NCBI RefSeq assembly: GCF_954871325.1 | Contig: NC_088776.1 | Coordinates: forward strand, 42,364,569-42,428,568 | Reading direction: 5' to 3' | Length of the DNA stretch: 64,000 nt | From: Gordionus sp. m RMFG-2023 | Lineage: Eukaryota; Nematomorpha; Gordioida; Chordodea; Parachordodidae | In this document: piece after piece, positions 13,841 through 26,248 of the stretch | Layout: the number at the start of each line of letters is the position of its first letter | Position numbering within the stretch: position 1 is the first letter of the stretch | The notes under the pieces: model-generated | What the model was told of the DNA's origin: nothing | The model's database searches: none | What the model saw: only the letters and a program-made list of their open reading frames with translations | Position numbers and translations under genes: made by a program

Positions 13841-14824
13841 CAGTGGCGTCACTAGGGGGAGGGGGCGCAGGGGCACGAGCCCCCTAAAAAATTTGAATAG
13901 CCCCCTGGAGGAAAAAAATTATTTTTAAATGCTCAATATTATCCCCTTGAACTAAAAATAAATTTTTTTAATTGCCCCCTTAACGATTTTTTTAATAATT
14001 TTATTAAGTAATATATAGATTTAATTTTATTATTTAAAAATTAATAAAATTATCTAAATTTTTATTAAATGAATACTATTTTAATTATTAGATTAGATTA
14101 ATACATATAAATTATATGTTCACTCTGTCAGCTTGCAATCAAATTCTGTGTTAAAAATATATCAATATCACTCACTAAATATTAATTTAGCAATAACAGT
14201 TGAAGCATAATTGACTTTTATTATTTAAATGGTTATTGCTTAAGTCGAGGGGTATATTATTTTATTTTTTGTTAATTTTTTTTTTGTTAATTTTTTTTAT
14301 GTTATTTTTTTTGTTATTTTTTTTGTTTTTTTTAAATGTTATTTTAAATTAATATAGTATTTATTTGGTGATAATTTTTTTGTGATAAATTTTTAAAATA
14401 TTGTTGCATATTTTTATTATTTAGTGATAATTTTTTTTTGTGATAAATTTTTAAAATAATGTAGCATATTTTTATTATTTGGTGATAAATTTTTAAATTA
14501 ATATGTATTTTTTCTTTTAAGATATTTTAAAATATTTTTTTCTTTTTAAAAATATTTCTTAATTCCTAGGGAGGGGAGGAGGGTAGAAGAATTGTGATGA
14601 GTCAATTTTATTCATTAAATTGAAATATAGTCTGATAATCTAAGCAATTTTAGGAAAATTAGCATAAAATCTTAAATTTTGTATTTATTAGGGGTAAAAT
14701 AGACCCCATCTTTAAATTCTAAGTGATTTTTTTAACCTTTGTTGGGAAGGGTTAATTCGAAATAAATTGAAATATATTATTGAAAAATATATTATTCTGT
14801 AAATCAAAAGTAGTAATATATTTA

Positions 14825-15190
14825 AATCTATTTATCTTAGATATAATTGGTTGGATCAAACAAATTATTTCCATTATAGGGTCAATCATTCCCGAAACTT
14901 CGTTGACCCAAATGATAGATCCATTGACACCCAAAAAGATCAAAACGACTGTGGCGGGATCTTAAGGAAAACTATAAAAGATCTATGGGGATTCGAGTAG
15001 AATATTCATGAATATTCTACTTGAATCCCCATAGATATTTTAGAAAATTCCATAAAATTCAGTTACAATCGCTTTCGACTCTTTGGGTGTGAATGGATCT
15101 ATCATTTAGGTCAATGAAGCTTCGGAATGATTGACATTTTAATGGAAACAATTTGTTCAATTTAATCGATTATATCTAAGATTGACTCGA
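14825..15190. repeat. Inverted duplication inside Merlin
   Basis: Two arms of roughly 170 bases face each other around 15008. The centre is close to a perfect palindrome: CTATGGGGATTCGAGTAGAA and its complement flank ATATTCATGAATAT. Both arms carry the C-terminal VNHS region of the transposase, on opposite strands. The DNA could fold into a long hairpin. Confidence 0.8.
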
Positions 15191-15969
15191 TTTAAATATA
15201 CTACTACTTTTGATATTATAGATTAATATATGTATATACCCTAACCATGAGTCAGTCATTATCGTGGAATCTTGCATAACATTATCTTTAACCACACGCA
15301 GTGTGGTATCTTGATCCCTCGTTGTTGTTGCACTTAGAAATATTTCATCCGTCTCGCGACATATGCCACCGATGATCCATATAGCCTCGGAAATCAAATG
15401 CCGGCCACGATTATATTTACGCTTCCACACATGAGTTTCGTCTATTTCGATAACTCTGCCAGGCCCCCCGATCTTTGTATGATTCGAAGCTATATGGAAC
15501 CCACATACCTTGCGAAATTTTTTAAACCTATATAAATTAAATATAAAAACCATATTTTACTTTAAATTACCATCCAGAAATTGCATTCCTATGATAATCC
15601 AATTCCTTCGAAGCACTTAAAATTTTATAACGGCCTAAAAATAATTTTGTTCTTTAATATTTTTTAAATAATTACTACTTATATACAGGTATACTAGTCT
15701 TAAAAATTTCCCAACGTCCTGAATCCCTTCAAAAATAGAATCTAAAAATTTGTCATTTATGATATAAAATTAATATTACCTTTCCATATCGAATATGATC
15801 TACGACATCTATTGCATCGATATCGCAAACTATTCTTATTTTTTTCTACCCGCATTATGGAATTGCAACAAGTATGCTCTATTCCTAAAGGGATAAATTG
15901 ATTATTAAGGCAAAATTGATAAGTTGTTTCAACAGTATTAGTAAACACACCTAGTGTAAAAATATTCAT
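15176..15969 (-). pseudogene. Merlin transposase, decayed
   Basis: Two minus-strand pieces. 15969-15757 encodes the N-terminal zinc ribbon (HTCCNSIMRV ... RYRCNRCRRSYSIWKG). 15553-15176 encodes the start of the ISXO2/IS1016 DDE domain, with the first catalytic Asp in EIDETHVWKRKY, the WIIGGICRETDEIFL strand, a conserved TTTRDQDTTLRVV helix and the second Asp in TDSWLGY. The linker between the pieces is not open. The third catalytic region (VNHS-type) is absent downstream in frame but recognisable in both arms of the adjoining inverted duplication: on the plus strand near 14870 as VNHSRNFVDP, and on the minus strand near 15125 as VNHSEASLT followed by a stop. GTATAT after TDSWLG could be a splice donor. 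Not functional as it stands. Confidence 0.85.
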
Positions 15970-18232
15970 TTTAAAAGAAAAAAACGGAAATAATATTAAG
16001 TTAGTATGGAAGGAATCATATTATATATATACATAATCTAATAATAATCGGAACTACGAATTATTTCTTTAAAAAAACGATTTTTTTAAAAAATATGTAG
16101 ACACAATTCTTTTACCTACCTCCCCTCCCTAGTAATTAAGAAATATTTTTAAAAAAGAAAAAAATATTTTTAAATATCTTAAAAGAAAAAATACATATTA
16201 ATTTAAAAATTTATCACCAAATAATAAAAATATGCTACATTATTTTAAAAATTTATCACAAAAAAAAATTATCACCAAATAATACTATATTAATTTAAAA
16301 TAACATTTAAAAAAAACATAAAAAAAATAACATAAAATATCTTAAAAGAAAAAATACATATTAATTTAAAAATTTATCACCAATAATAAAAATATGCTAC
16401 TTTATTTTAAAAATTTATCACAAAAAAAAATTATCACCAAATAATACTATATTAATTTAAAATAACATTTAAAAATAACATAATATATCTTAAAAGAAAA
16501 AATACATATTAATTTAAAAATTTATCACCAAATAATAAAAATATGCTACATTATTTTAAAAATTTATCACAAAAAAAAATTATCACCAAATAATACTATA
16601 TTAATTTAAATTAACATTTAAAAAAAACATAAAAAAAATAACATAAAAAATAATAAAAAATAACAAAAAAAATAACAAAAAAAATAACAAAAAAAAATAT
16701 ACCCCTCGACTTAAGCAATAACCATTTAAATTATTGTATAACCTTAATTAAATAAATATAATAATTTATTACAAATTTAATATTGTATTTAGCCGAGTTC
16801 AAAATCACTAATCAACTACATTATTGATTTTTTAACTTAATTATCAACTCTCTTCCTAAAATTATTTTCAAGGTCCAAATCCAAATGAGTATAAGATATA
16901 ATTTTAAAATTTTAATAATAAATGCTTTTGATAATAAATATAAGTAACAATTTGCATTTAATTATTTAACGCCATCTATTTATTAAATTATTTATTAAAA
17001 TTGAACATCTTATTATTCATCCCACAATGGATGTAATAAATTAGATATCTTTTCTTCTCTTTTTTTTACGTGTTTTTAGGAAAGCTATTTTTTTCTTCTT
17101 TGAAAAAAAGTTTTGAGTTAAATTTTTAATACGAATATATTTTTGATATAAACAATCTTCTATTATTATAAGATATAATATACCAACTAGAGAATATGTA
17201 AAATCATAATTACTTTTATTATAACACTCTGGTTCTTATTTTATAGTTACAAAATGTTTCATTTCTAATATGTCATCCTTGCCATATAAATAACTCAAGA
17301 TTTCAATAAATTTTCATAATTTCTTCTATAGATTTTTACTGTTTTTGTTTTATCAATTTATTTAACATAATAAATTCTGATATGGGTTACCATCGTGAGT
17401 GTCATGGCTATGATTGCAAATTAACCAGCATCTATTATTTGTGTTATGTAATTTAAGATTATTACTATAGCTGCTGAGAGCATATGATTGCATATTTTAG
17501 ATAAGCAATAATGGTCAACTGTGTAGTCGTTTATATATCATTAAAAATGGAAGATAATCTTTTAGAAAATTAATATCTCACAAAAATTTTCTCGATTACT
17601 TATTAGCTTCCATCATGTCATCTAAAAGGAAGCTCTAGCCACCATATATTTTTATGATTTGGATTGGTCGTTTTTATTTTCTTCTTCAAGAATTGTTGAT
17701 TTGGTAAGGTCTATAAATTTTTCCTTATCAGCCCATTCTATAAAACATTGTCTAAAATGGTAATGACCTTTTGCCAATGTAACTTGCTAAGAATTATATA
17801 ACCTTATGTGGGTTTTTAAAAACTATTATCAATTGAGGCATATGTATGAATTAATTAACCTTTTTTATCACTTGTAATTCTTTACGCAAAATTTTTTTAA
17901 ATCAGCAATCGAAAATATTTTATACTGTAATAAATAGATTTTGTATTAAAAAATATTATTTTTAGAAATTGTATTGTTTTAATTATTTATAAACTAGTTT
18001 ATTTTGTATGCAAAATATTATAAATGACAAAATATGAAATTCAGAATAATTGCCTAGAGTTAACATATTTTAAAAATGTATAATATATTAATATAAAACC
18101 CGACCGAAGGCCGGGCTAAAGCGGGCCAAAAGCCCGCTAAATGGGGGGTATGGGGGGGCGAAGACCACCATAAATTTTTCTTTAGCTGAGCCTCCTGAAA
18201 TTGTAAAGGCTAGCGAGGCCACTGAAATTTAT

Positions 18233-20159
18233 ATGCTTAAAACAATTTTGTGCATCAATGATATTGATTATAATTAATGGGCGTCATGGCTAAGCAAGAA
18301 TTTATAAATTCCTTTGCATGATAAAAAAAAAATATCCTTCACAATCTTAAATTAATATCTATAGATATAAATGGAGAAAAATTAATATATGTATATACTT
18401 TTTTTATATATAAGTTTTAATATTATATATATTTTTTTATTATATTAATCTTATATTTTATAATATATATTTTATTTTTTAGATAAGAGTTAAATAAAAG
18501 TATATTTAAATTATCTTAAAAGTATCTATAAACAGATACAGATAGATACCTATACAATAACATATAGATATAGATACAGATACTTTTTATACAACTCTGA
18601 TAATCTTAATAAATTTTCAATAATATAACTACAATTATTAAACATTAATTATGGCATTTAAAATAGAAAAAAAGTTTTATTTAAAAAAAGTAAGGAAGAA
18701 AATATAATATAAAATAATTTTTTCTCTTTTATTTATTAAAAAAATAAGCATTTTTTTATTTGCTTCCCCAATGTTTATTTTTTTCTCTTTATTTATTAAA
18801 AAAAATAAGGAAAATCAAATTTGCTCCCCTAATGTATATTTTTTTTTAACTTAGTAAATAAATAGTTAATTTTTTTTCGTAGTAAATATAATAGTTAATA
18901 TTTTTTTAACTTAGTAAAAATAATAGTAATTCATCTTAACTTATTAAAAATAATATTAATATTTTTCGTTAATTTTTTTAACGATCAGATTAGTTTTTTT
19001 AACATATGAAGGATTATATTAAATTTATTTAATTTTGTAGGAAAATTTCAAGGGAAGCAATGCTTCCCTTGCTTCTATGGAAGCTTCATCACTGAAAGAG
19101 AGTCATGTATTATTTATGAGAAAGCAATATATATTGAAACATAATTTAATAAAGGATATGTTAAATATATCATTCTCCAACTACACCAATTCTCTCTTTA
19201 CAGCAGTTTATCTGGTGGTAATTAACTATCTGGCTAAAGGAGGCTGCTAGTCTCCCAAAAATAAAAGTGGTGGGTACGTAATAAGATTTTAGATAATTTT
19301 ATGATGCATAGAGCTTACTCCCGATCTTTTAAAGGCCAAAACCAATCATATGATTAGCTAAATCTTTTATTGAGAATGAAATGTTAAACGTTAATCCTTT
19401 TTTTTTATTATTTTGAAATAATTTGGCCACTTTTATTATATTTTCAAACTAAAAATTAAAAATTTATTATCTTGGAAATGGTTGAAGATGTCAAATCTTC
19501 TGTATCTTTTATAACCTTACCTCAATTCGAAATAAAGCTATAAAAATGGTTACATATTTAAATAAAATTATTGCTGATTTAAAGCTGCCAGATAATATCC
19601 GGGTACAAAATGAAGTGCTAAAAATCGAAACATGGACAATGAAAAGTAAAGAATGCAAAGATGAAAGCTCGAATATCCCGTCAATTTCTATATTTTTAAA
19701 GAATTTTGTCGTACAATTGATCAAATTATAAATAATTTAACAACCATAAGATTTTAAGTGAATAAAGAGTTTATAATAAATGTGAAATAGTTATAACCAT
19801 TTTGATGAAATAAATATCTAAGATATTTCTGGCCTTGATAAGATTTCACAATTAGAAAATGTATTGTGAAAAATTATGAATTGTCTTCATTTGCCCGTAT
19901 TTACAAAGATTTAATAGTCAGGTTAATGAAAATATTGACAATATAATTAGTGATAAGGAGGAGTCTAATAAATATTGAAATATTACAATATAGTAGTAAC
20001 TCCAACCAATTAATCGATGCTTACGTGTATCTATGATATTCTTTGATGCTATGATAGTCACACAGAGTTTGACATGTTACTTAATAAAAGTTAACGGTCA
20101 TCGCTATGAAATTGAACAGCTAAGTTATCATCGCCACTTCAAAATAATCTGAGAGTTAT
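18233..20159. other. AT-rich spacer between two hAT remnants
   Basis: No clear gene. 19546-19731 is a 61-codon plus-strand frame of unknown nature, possibly a hAT scrap. 19040-19096 has mirrored GGGAAGCAATGCTTCCC words next to a CAGTGATGAAGC-like motif on the minus strand, which may be a lone hAT end. The rest is T-rich low-complexity sequence. Confidence 0.4.
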
Positions 20160-21060
20160 CAGGGGCGTCGTTAGCCTTTACAATCTCAGGGGGCTCAATT
20201 TAAAAATTACTAAACTCTTGAAGGATTATTCTTATTTTCATATTTTGTTTTTTATTATATTATACGTACAAAATAAACTAGAATATAAATAATTAAGACT
20301 AGAATATTGATCATTAAGATTAGAATATAAATATCATTAAGACTAGAATATAAATATCATTAAGACTAGAATATAAATAATTAAGACTAGAATATAAATA
20401 ATTATAACTAGAATATAAATAATTAAAACAATACATTTCTACAAATTTTTCAATACAAAATCGATTTACTACAGTATAAAGTATTTTAAATTGCTGATAT
20501 AAAAAATTTAGCGTCTAAAGAATTACAAGTGATAAAACCGATTAATTAATTCATACATATGCCTCAATTGTTAATGTTTTTAAAAACCCCATAAGGCAAT
20601 ATAATTCTAAGCAACTAACATTAACAAAAGGTCATGAAACTAATATAACTCTCTTTTACCATTTTAGACAAAGTTTTATAGAATGAATTAATAAGGAAAA
20701 ATTTATAGGCCTAACCAAATCAACAATTCTTGAAGAAGAAAATATAAACGACCAATCCAAATCATAAAACTATATGGTGGTTAGAGCTTCCTCTTAGATG
20801 ACATGATGGAAGCTAGATAAGTAATCGAGAAAATTATTGTGAGAGATTAAATTTCTAAAAGATTATCTTCCATTTTTAATCCTATATAAACTATTGGACA
20901 GTTGATCATTGTTGCTCATCTTAATTATGCAATCATAGGCTCTCAGCAGCTGTAGTAATAATCTTAAATTACATAGCCACAAAAATAATAGATGCTGGTT
21001 AATTTGCAGTCATAGCCATGACATACACGATGTTAACTCATATCAAAATCTAGTATGTTA
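20160..21060. mobile_element. hAT remnant, inverted relative of 17380-18224
   Basis: Starts with a hAT-like end, CAGGGGCGTCGTTAGCC, which matches the complement of the ends at 18224 and 62318. From ~20510 to ~21040 the sequence is the reverse complement of 17380-17850 with many differences, including the ATCATCTAAGAGG-type and DDT-region words of the transposase. The left flank (AGAGTTAT) has no matching partner, so the other end is lost. 20270-20427 holds a tandem array described separately. Confidence 0.65.
20278..20427. repeat. Short tandem repeat, ~20-24 bp unit
   Basis: About six or seven copies of a unit close to ACTAGAATATAAATAATTAAG, some with an ATCATT insertion that lengthens the unit. 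It lies inside the hAT remnant. Confidence 0.85.
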
Positions 21061-21502
21061 GATATATTGATGAAGAAAACACATAAAATCTTGGAAGAAA
21101 TTATGTTTGGAAGAAATTATGCAAATATATTGAAGCCTTGAGTTATTTACAATTTAAATGTGCCAAATTAGAAATAAATAATTTGGGAGCTAGAAAATAA
21201 GTACCATAGTGATATGATGAAAGCAATTAAGATCTTATATATTATTGTATTGTCAATGTATTCAAATATTTTTAATTAAATTTTTCAGAAACTTTGGTCA
21301 TATCAAAAGAAAGCATTTACTGTTTTTTTCTGAATTTTTCCTATCTCAAAAAGAATTATTTATAAGCACCATGTCTTTTAGCTAATTTTGGATATGAAAA
21401 AAAAATTTATAAAATAAATATTAAACGATATATTTACACGCAGATACTAACGCCTAAAATTGCGTTTCAAAAATTATAAGGTTAAATTATTTATAAAATA
21501 AG

Positions 21503-24500
21503 TTATCTACACCGGCTAGTCATTATTGCATATTCATCCATAATGTGATCTATAGGAATGGTATTAATAATATTTTTTTCTATGCTCAATAGAGCCAACG
21601 AATTTAATCGTTCCTGACCCATTGTCGATCGAAATCTTTTCACCCGTTTTAATGCTGAAAACGATCTTTCACATGAGCAGGAATTAAAAGGTATAGTTAA
21701 CGCAATTTTAAGGCAATTAAATATACGAGGGAATATATCTATGGGTAAGATTTTTATCAAATCTATTATTGATTTACACGTAGATTAGTGTTTTTTATTA
21801 TAGGTTAAAATATAAGCCTTTAATATTATGTATTCTTCCATTGGATCAGGAAGATTATAATGTAAGATAAATGGTTTAATGATATCATTATTTAAAAAAA
21901 GGGGGAGGAGGGATGTAAAGCATTTATAGCTATTAAAATATCTGTGTTTTCTTGGCAAAATCTCTTTTTTAATTCATTTATCATAATATCCAAAATTGGA
22001 TAAAAGACATGACATATATAAAAAGTTTCTGTTTGATCAGAATGATTAGAAGAAACAATATCATCTATTTGAATATAATTATTCAAAATGGTAAAAGGTA
22101 TATTTGCTCTTTTATTTGTTATTTTTATATTATATAAATTGCAAAATTTATTTACTTCGGTAAATAATGAAGAAAAATACGAATTATTTATTAAATTTGA
22201 CAAAGAACTGATAAGAGACTCAATAAGAGCCAATGCTGTTGATATGTCCGAATCTGATTTTGCAAAAATATAGAAATATTGGAATACATAGATAATAATT
22301 TTTGGAATATAAACATACACATAATTGTATCATATTGTAAAAGAATATATAAAATTCCCTTTGCTTTCACCACATCACCATGGTCTATATTTGCTAGATA
22401 AGAAATAATTGCAGGGAAAGTCATTACTGCCTCTATAGTTCTAATATGGGATCCCTAACGTGTAGAACTCAAGGCATCAATATTTTTGAATTTTAACCCT
22501 AATCTTAATTTCAAATCAAGAAATTTATTGTGATGGATAATAGATATTGAGAAAAAAGCCTGAATACCTTCTAATACATTAAAAAACTTTATAGATTGAG
22601 GTACTGATTTTCAGGCAGAGATCAGTACAAGGTTGAGTTTATGCGCATAGCAGTGCACATATATAGCCATTTTGTGATTTTGGCGATATCTTTCCTGGAC
22701 TCCTGAAAGATGCCCTTTCATAACACTTGCACCATCATATGCTTGAGCAACGCAAATTGCATTTATGGAATTGTTGTTTAAGGTTGTTATTAATGTCTTC
22801 GTTAATGACTCTGCATCTAAGTCTTCAACATTTTGAAAAGATAGAAAGAATTCCTTTGGTGTTTTTGTTTTATCAACATATCTAACACATATACTAAATT
22901 GCTCATACGACCTAACATCACGAGTGTCATCAGCCATGACAGCAAAATAGCCTGCCTACCTTTTTTATGATGCTATGTACTTTACGATTAAGTTTCCAGC
23001 TGCAGATAGCATTTGATTTTGTGATTGAGGTGAGCAATGATGAGCATTGCCTGGTGGTTTATATGCTATTAAAAATGGATCATACTCTTTCAAACAGTTT
23101 AATATTGCACAATAATTTTCTTGATTATTGCTTGTCTTACTTTCATAATGACCTCTAAGGGTAAGTTCTAACTTACCACATAGTATTATAATTATGAATA
23201 ATCGTTTCAAATATTCTCTTCTTTCAAGTATTGTTGATTTAGTTAGAGCTATAAATTTTTCTTTAATGGTGCCATCTATCAAAGATTGTTTAAAATGGTT
23301 CCAGAGAATTACATTCGTTGCATGACCATTTGTTGCTCCGTGAGTTGTTAAGTATTCTTTTACCTTACGAAATTTTTGATAACCTTGATTAAATAGGTAT
23401 CCTTTTTGAGGTTGAGTGGGAAAATTACGACAAGGAAAACAAAAAATAGAGTTTCTGGTTATGCTATATTCAATCCAGGGAAAGGATTTGTACCACTGAG
23501 TTTGAAAGCATCGTTTATCTTTACCCATTCCAATATATGGATAGGCACTTAATATAGGTTGCATAGGACCAGTTGTTTTAGTACCCAGATCTAATTCTTC
23601 TGAAAAAAGTGATAAAAATTAATATAATGAATTAAAATATTATTGGTTTTAGAAATTATGACAAATATTATATATTTGAAGAAAAACATTGTTAAAATAA
23701 AAATAATACTTGTATAAGCTCTTCTAAAAAAGTGACAAATATTAATATAAAAATTAAAATATTATTGCTTTTATGAAAATTATGACAAATATTATATATT
23801 TGAAGAAAAATATTGTTAAAATGAAAAAAATACTTGAATAGTTGTTATTTTTAGATTGGGCCAAACGTATAGCTTCTATTATTTTATAAATAAATATAAA
23901 ATATCTAATAAACAAATTAATTTACTTATTTTCTTTCCTTCTGTATCTACATTATTTATAATCATGTCATTCATAATACTTTCTTCATTATTTAATAAAT
24001 CTAAATAAGGTTATTTTAAAATGTATTTCATCAAATGTAATTTGTTGTAATAAAACTTCTTTATCCAATATACCTTTATATTTACTGCTATCAAGAATCT
24101 GGCTTGTTGTAGTATCCTCTTCAGAATCCATGCCTAAAATTTTATATTTAATTATATTTAAAAAATTAATACCTTCAGAGATATCTATACATTGGATCTC
24201 ACATATATCTTCAGATTGAGCCACATATATTGCTTCAATTATTTTATAAATAAAATATCTTATATATATATAAATTAATTTTTTACCTATTTTCTTTCCT
24301 TCTGTACTTACATTCAGTGGCGTAGCTAGGAATTTTCCTTAGAGGGGGTCCATACATATAAAATCCTGGGGACTTCGCCCCCAGACCCCCTTTAACGGGC
24401 CTTCGGCCCTTTTGCTCGGCCTTCGGCCGGGTTTATCTTAAAAATCATAACCACATCTTCGACAATATATATAAATATTTTTAAATGCATGAATAATGTT

Positions 24501-25785
24501 ATTATAATTTAGTAGATAATGTTATTATAATTTAGTAGATAATGTTATTCTCATTTAGTAGATTATTCTCAATGACTTTATAATAATACTACCCAGAATA
24601 AATTCTATAGTAATATAATATCCTTTCACAAACATCAAAACCAGAAAAATATAAATATCAATGGTATTTATTTCATACAAAGTCACTTTTAAGTCGTTTG
24701 AACGTATAATCTAAAAAAAAATTGCTCTGGGAGGGGTCCAAACCCGAAAACCACCCCCGTAGCTACGCCACTGCTTACATTATTTACAATCATGTCATTC
24801 ACAATACTTTCTTCATTATTCAATGAATCTAAATAAGATTAATTTTAAAATGTATTTCTTTTCAGTGTATTTATTTTTGTAAATATAATATATAAAAAGT
24901 AATATTCCATATTATAGTGTCCATTTTTCAAAAATATATATAAATAAGCAAACTATTCTAAATTTATTTAGCATTTTTATTAAAATATAGTTTATTATTA
25001 AGTTAGGATAAACAAATAAATATATAATTATCAAATTATGAAAGAATGATTGAGTAAACAATTTAGCCAATATTATCTTTATTAATGTAAAAAGAATAAT
25101 AGTGTATGATTTTTTAAGATATTGACTATTTATATAGAAAATATTTACTATGTTTTATTTAGCTAATATTTTGACATCACCTTATGTGATTATAATAGAA
25201 AAATTTTAAAAAAAATTTCCATTTCTAGTGTCCTGCTCCTGAAAGGTGAAAATATATTGCAAAACAATTTTTGCTTAACTTGAAAACTAAAGAAATCAAT
25301 ATTGTTTAATACTCTGGTGAAAAATGACTTAAATAGAAATTCTATAGAAATTAGGCAAATTTGGGAGGAAATAGGAAAAACATATAATTTCAATTACAAG
25401 TGAAAAAGAAACCTTCCATTAAAATAGATGATTAACTAATAAATTTTTATTTTTTAAAACTTAAATGTCCAAAGTGTTTTGTTATTAATTTGTGAAAATT
25501 TTAAGGATTTTTTCAAAACATTTTGGACACAGACTTATATATAAATTTATTTACCTATTTTCTTTCTTTTAACATTTTTGTTTTCAATATTTATATCTTT
25601 TAAAACTACAATTAATCGTCTTTCAACTAAATCAAAGTTTGAATTTTAAAAACTGTATAAAATATACTTTGTTCATCACCAGCTTTATTATTGAATCCTC
25701 TTCTTTGGTCCTCAAGATTGCTACTTTTATCTTTAGTTTTTTACATAAAGTCTTTAATGCTTAATTTTTTAAATCGCAAAGTCAT
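21503..25785 (-). pseudogene. hAT transposase with TTF zinc finger and hATC domain
   Basis: Pieces on the minus strand, from N- to C-terminus. 25785: MTLRFKKLSIKDFM, then a stop. 24224-23988: acidic linker. 23564-22965: TTF-type zinc finger (KRCFQTQWYKSFPWIEYS ... IFCFPCRNF), then the start of the DUF4371/RNase H-like region. 22937-22611: ADDTRDVRSYEQFSICVRYVD with the DDT acidic pair, YDGASVMKG and the CxxH-type HCYAHKLNL. 22424-21892: helical insertion domain. 21760-21503: hAT C-terminal dimerisation domain (NSCSCERSFSALKRVK). The order matches ZMYM1-like/Zaphod hAT transposases. Several frame breaks, the N-terminal stop and the MITE insertion make it a pseudogene; some joins could instead be introns. 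Confidence 0.85.
24315..24773. mobile_element. hAT MITE, 459 bp, perfect TSD
   Basis: Flanked by CTTACATT at 24307-24314 and 24774-24781. Ends CAGTGGCGTAGCTAGG and GTAGCTACGCCACTG are inverted repeats. GC-rich palindromic words (GGCCTTCGGCC) lie near 24395-24430. No coding capacity. It interrupts the N-terminal part of the surrounding hAT transposase. Confidence 0.93.
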
Positions 25786-26211
25786 TTTATTTAAATAGTG
25801 ATTTTAAACTCGGCTTACAATATTAAATTTGTTAATTTTCAATTAATAAATCTTTATATTTATTTAATTAAGGTTATATAATAATTTAATCAATAAAAAT
25901 CAATAAAACTTCAACTGTTAATGCTAAATTGATATTTAAACATTATGCATGGTATTGATATTTTATTTTTAACAAAGAATTTGATTGCAAGCTGACATAG
26001 TGAAAATATAATTTATATGTATTAATCTAATCTAATAAAATTTAGATAGTCTTATTAATTTTTAAATAATAAAATTAAATCTATATATTACTTAATAGAA
26101 TTATAATAAACAGGGGACAATCAAAAAAAGTTCTTTTTAGTTTAAGGGGATATTAAGGAACCATTAAAAAAAAATTTTTTTTGCTTCAGGGGGCTATTCA
26201 AATTTTTCAGG
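24782..26211. other. N-terminal and subterminal part of the hAT element
   Basis: Apart from the short start of the transposase near 25785, I see no coding region. 25800-26211 is subterminal hAT sequence shared (inverted) with 13841-14230 and 16732-16850. 24850-25560 is AT-rich and may be intron or decayed exon. Confidence 0.45.
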
Positions 26212-26248
26212 GGGCTTGAGCCCCTGCCCCCCTCTAGTGACGCCACTG

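Larger units (their letters stand above)
14231..16723 (-). mobile_element. Merlin (IS1016/ISXO2-like) DNA transposon
   Basis: Target duplication ATTTAAAT (14223-14230 and 16724-16731) flanks long inverted ends that start GGTTATTGCTTAAGTCGAGG. Merlin elements are known for TIRs starting in GG and 8-9 bp TSDs. Behind the TIRs lie AT-rich tandem units; the right side has three ~160-bp copies starting near 16177, 16340 and 16490, and the left side has mirror-image counterparts. The element sits inside a hAT copy, so it is younger than that copy. It carries a decayed transposase on the minus strand and an internal inverted duplication (14825-15190). Confidence 0.9.
13841..18224. mobile_element. 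hAT element with perfect TSD, split by a Merlin insertion
   Basis: Bounded by the perfect direct repeat AAATTTAT (13833-13840 and 18225-18232). The left end starts CAGTGGCGTCACTAGG; the right end reads CTAGCGAGGCCACTG. The first ~390 bases match (inverted) the end of the longer hAT at 26248, and the match resumes after the Merlin insertion. Sequence at 17380-17830 resembles, in the same orientation, the zinc-finger to DDT part of the transposase at 22.9-23.4 kb, but has no long frame. 18080-18150 holds GC-rich palindromic CCCGACCGAAGG-like words also seen at 62230. Without Merlin the copy is ~1.9 kb, so it is deleted or rearranged internally. Confidence 0.8.
21503..26248 (-). mobile_element. 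hAT (Zaphod/Tip100-like) transposon, autonomous type, decayed
   Basis: The right end (26248) reads, from the minus strand, CAGTGGCGTCACTAGAGG, matching the end at 13841. It sits directly against Gypsy integrase sequence (flank TTTGGTTA). The transposase runs leftward from about 25785 to 21503. No matching left end with the duplicate TTTGGTTA was found, so that end is deleted or rearranged. A small hAT MITE (24315-24773) is inserted in the N-terminal region. Part of that region is also tandemly duplicated: 23870-24020 resembles 24230-24310 plus 24775-24850. Confidence 0.8.

Noticed and set aside
13841-26248. A single 12-kb hAT element with CAGTGGCGTCACTAG ends at both sides
   Set aside because: The flanking 8-mers differ (AAATTTAT and TTTGGTTA), whereas the end at 18224 has the exact duplicate of the left flank.
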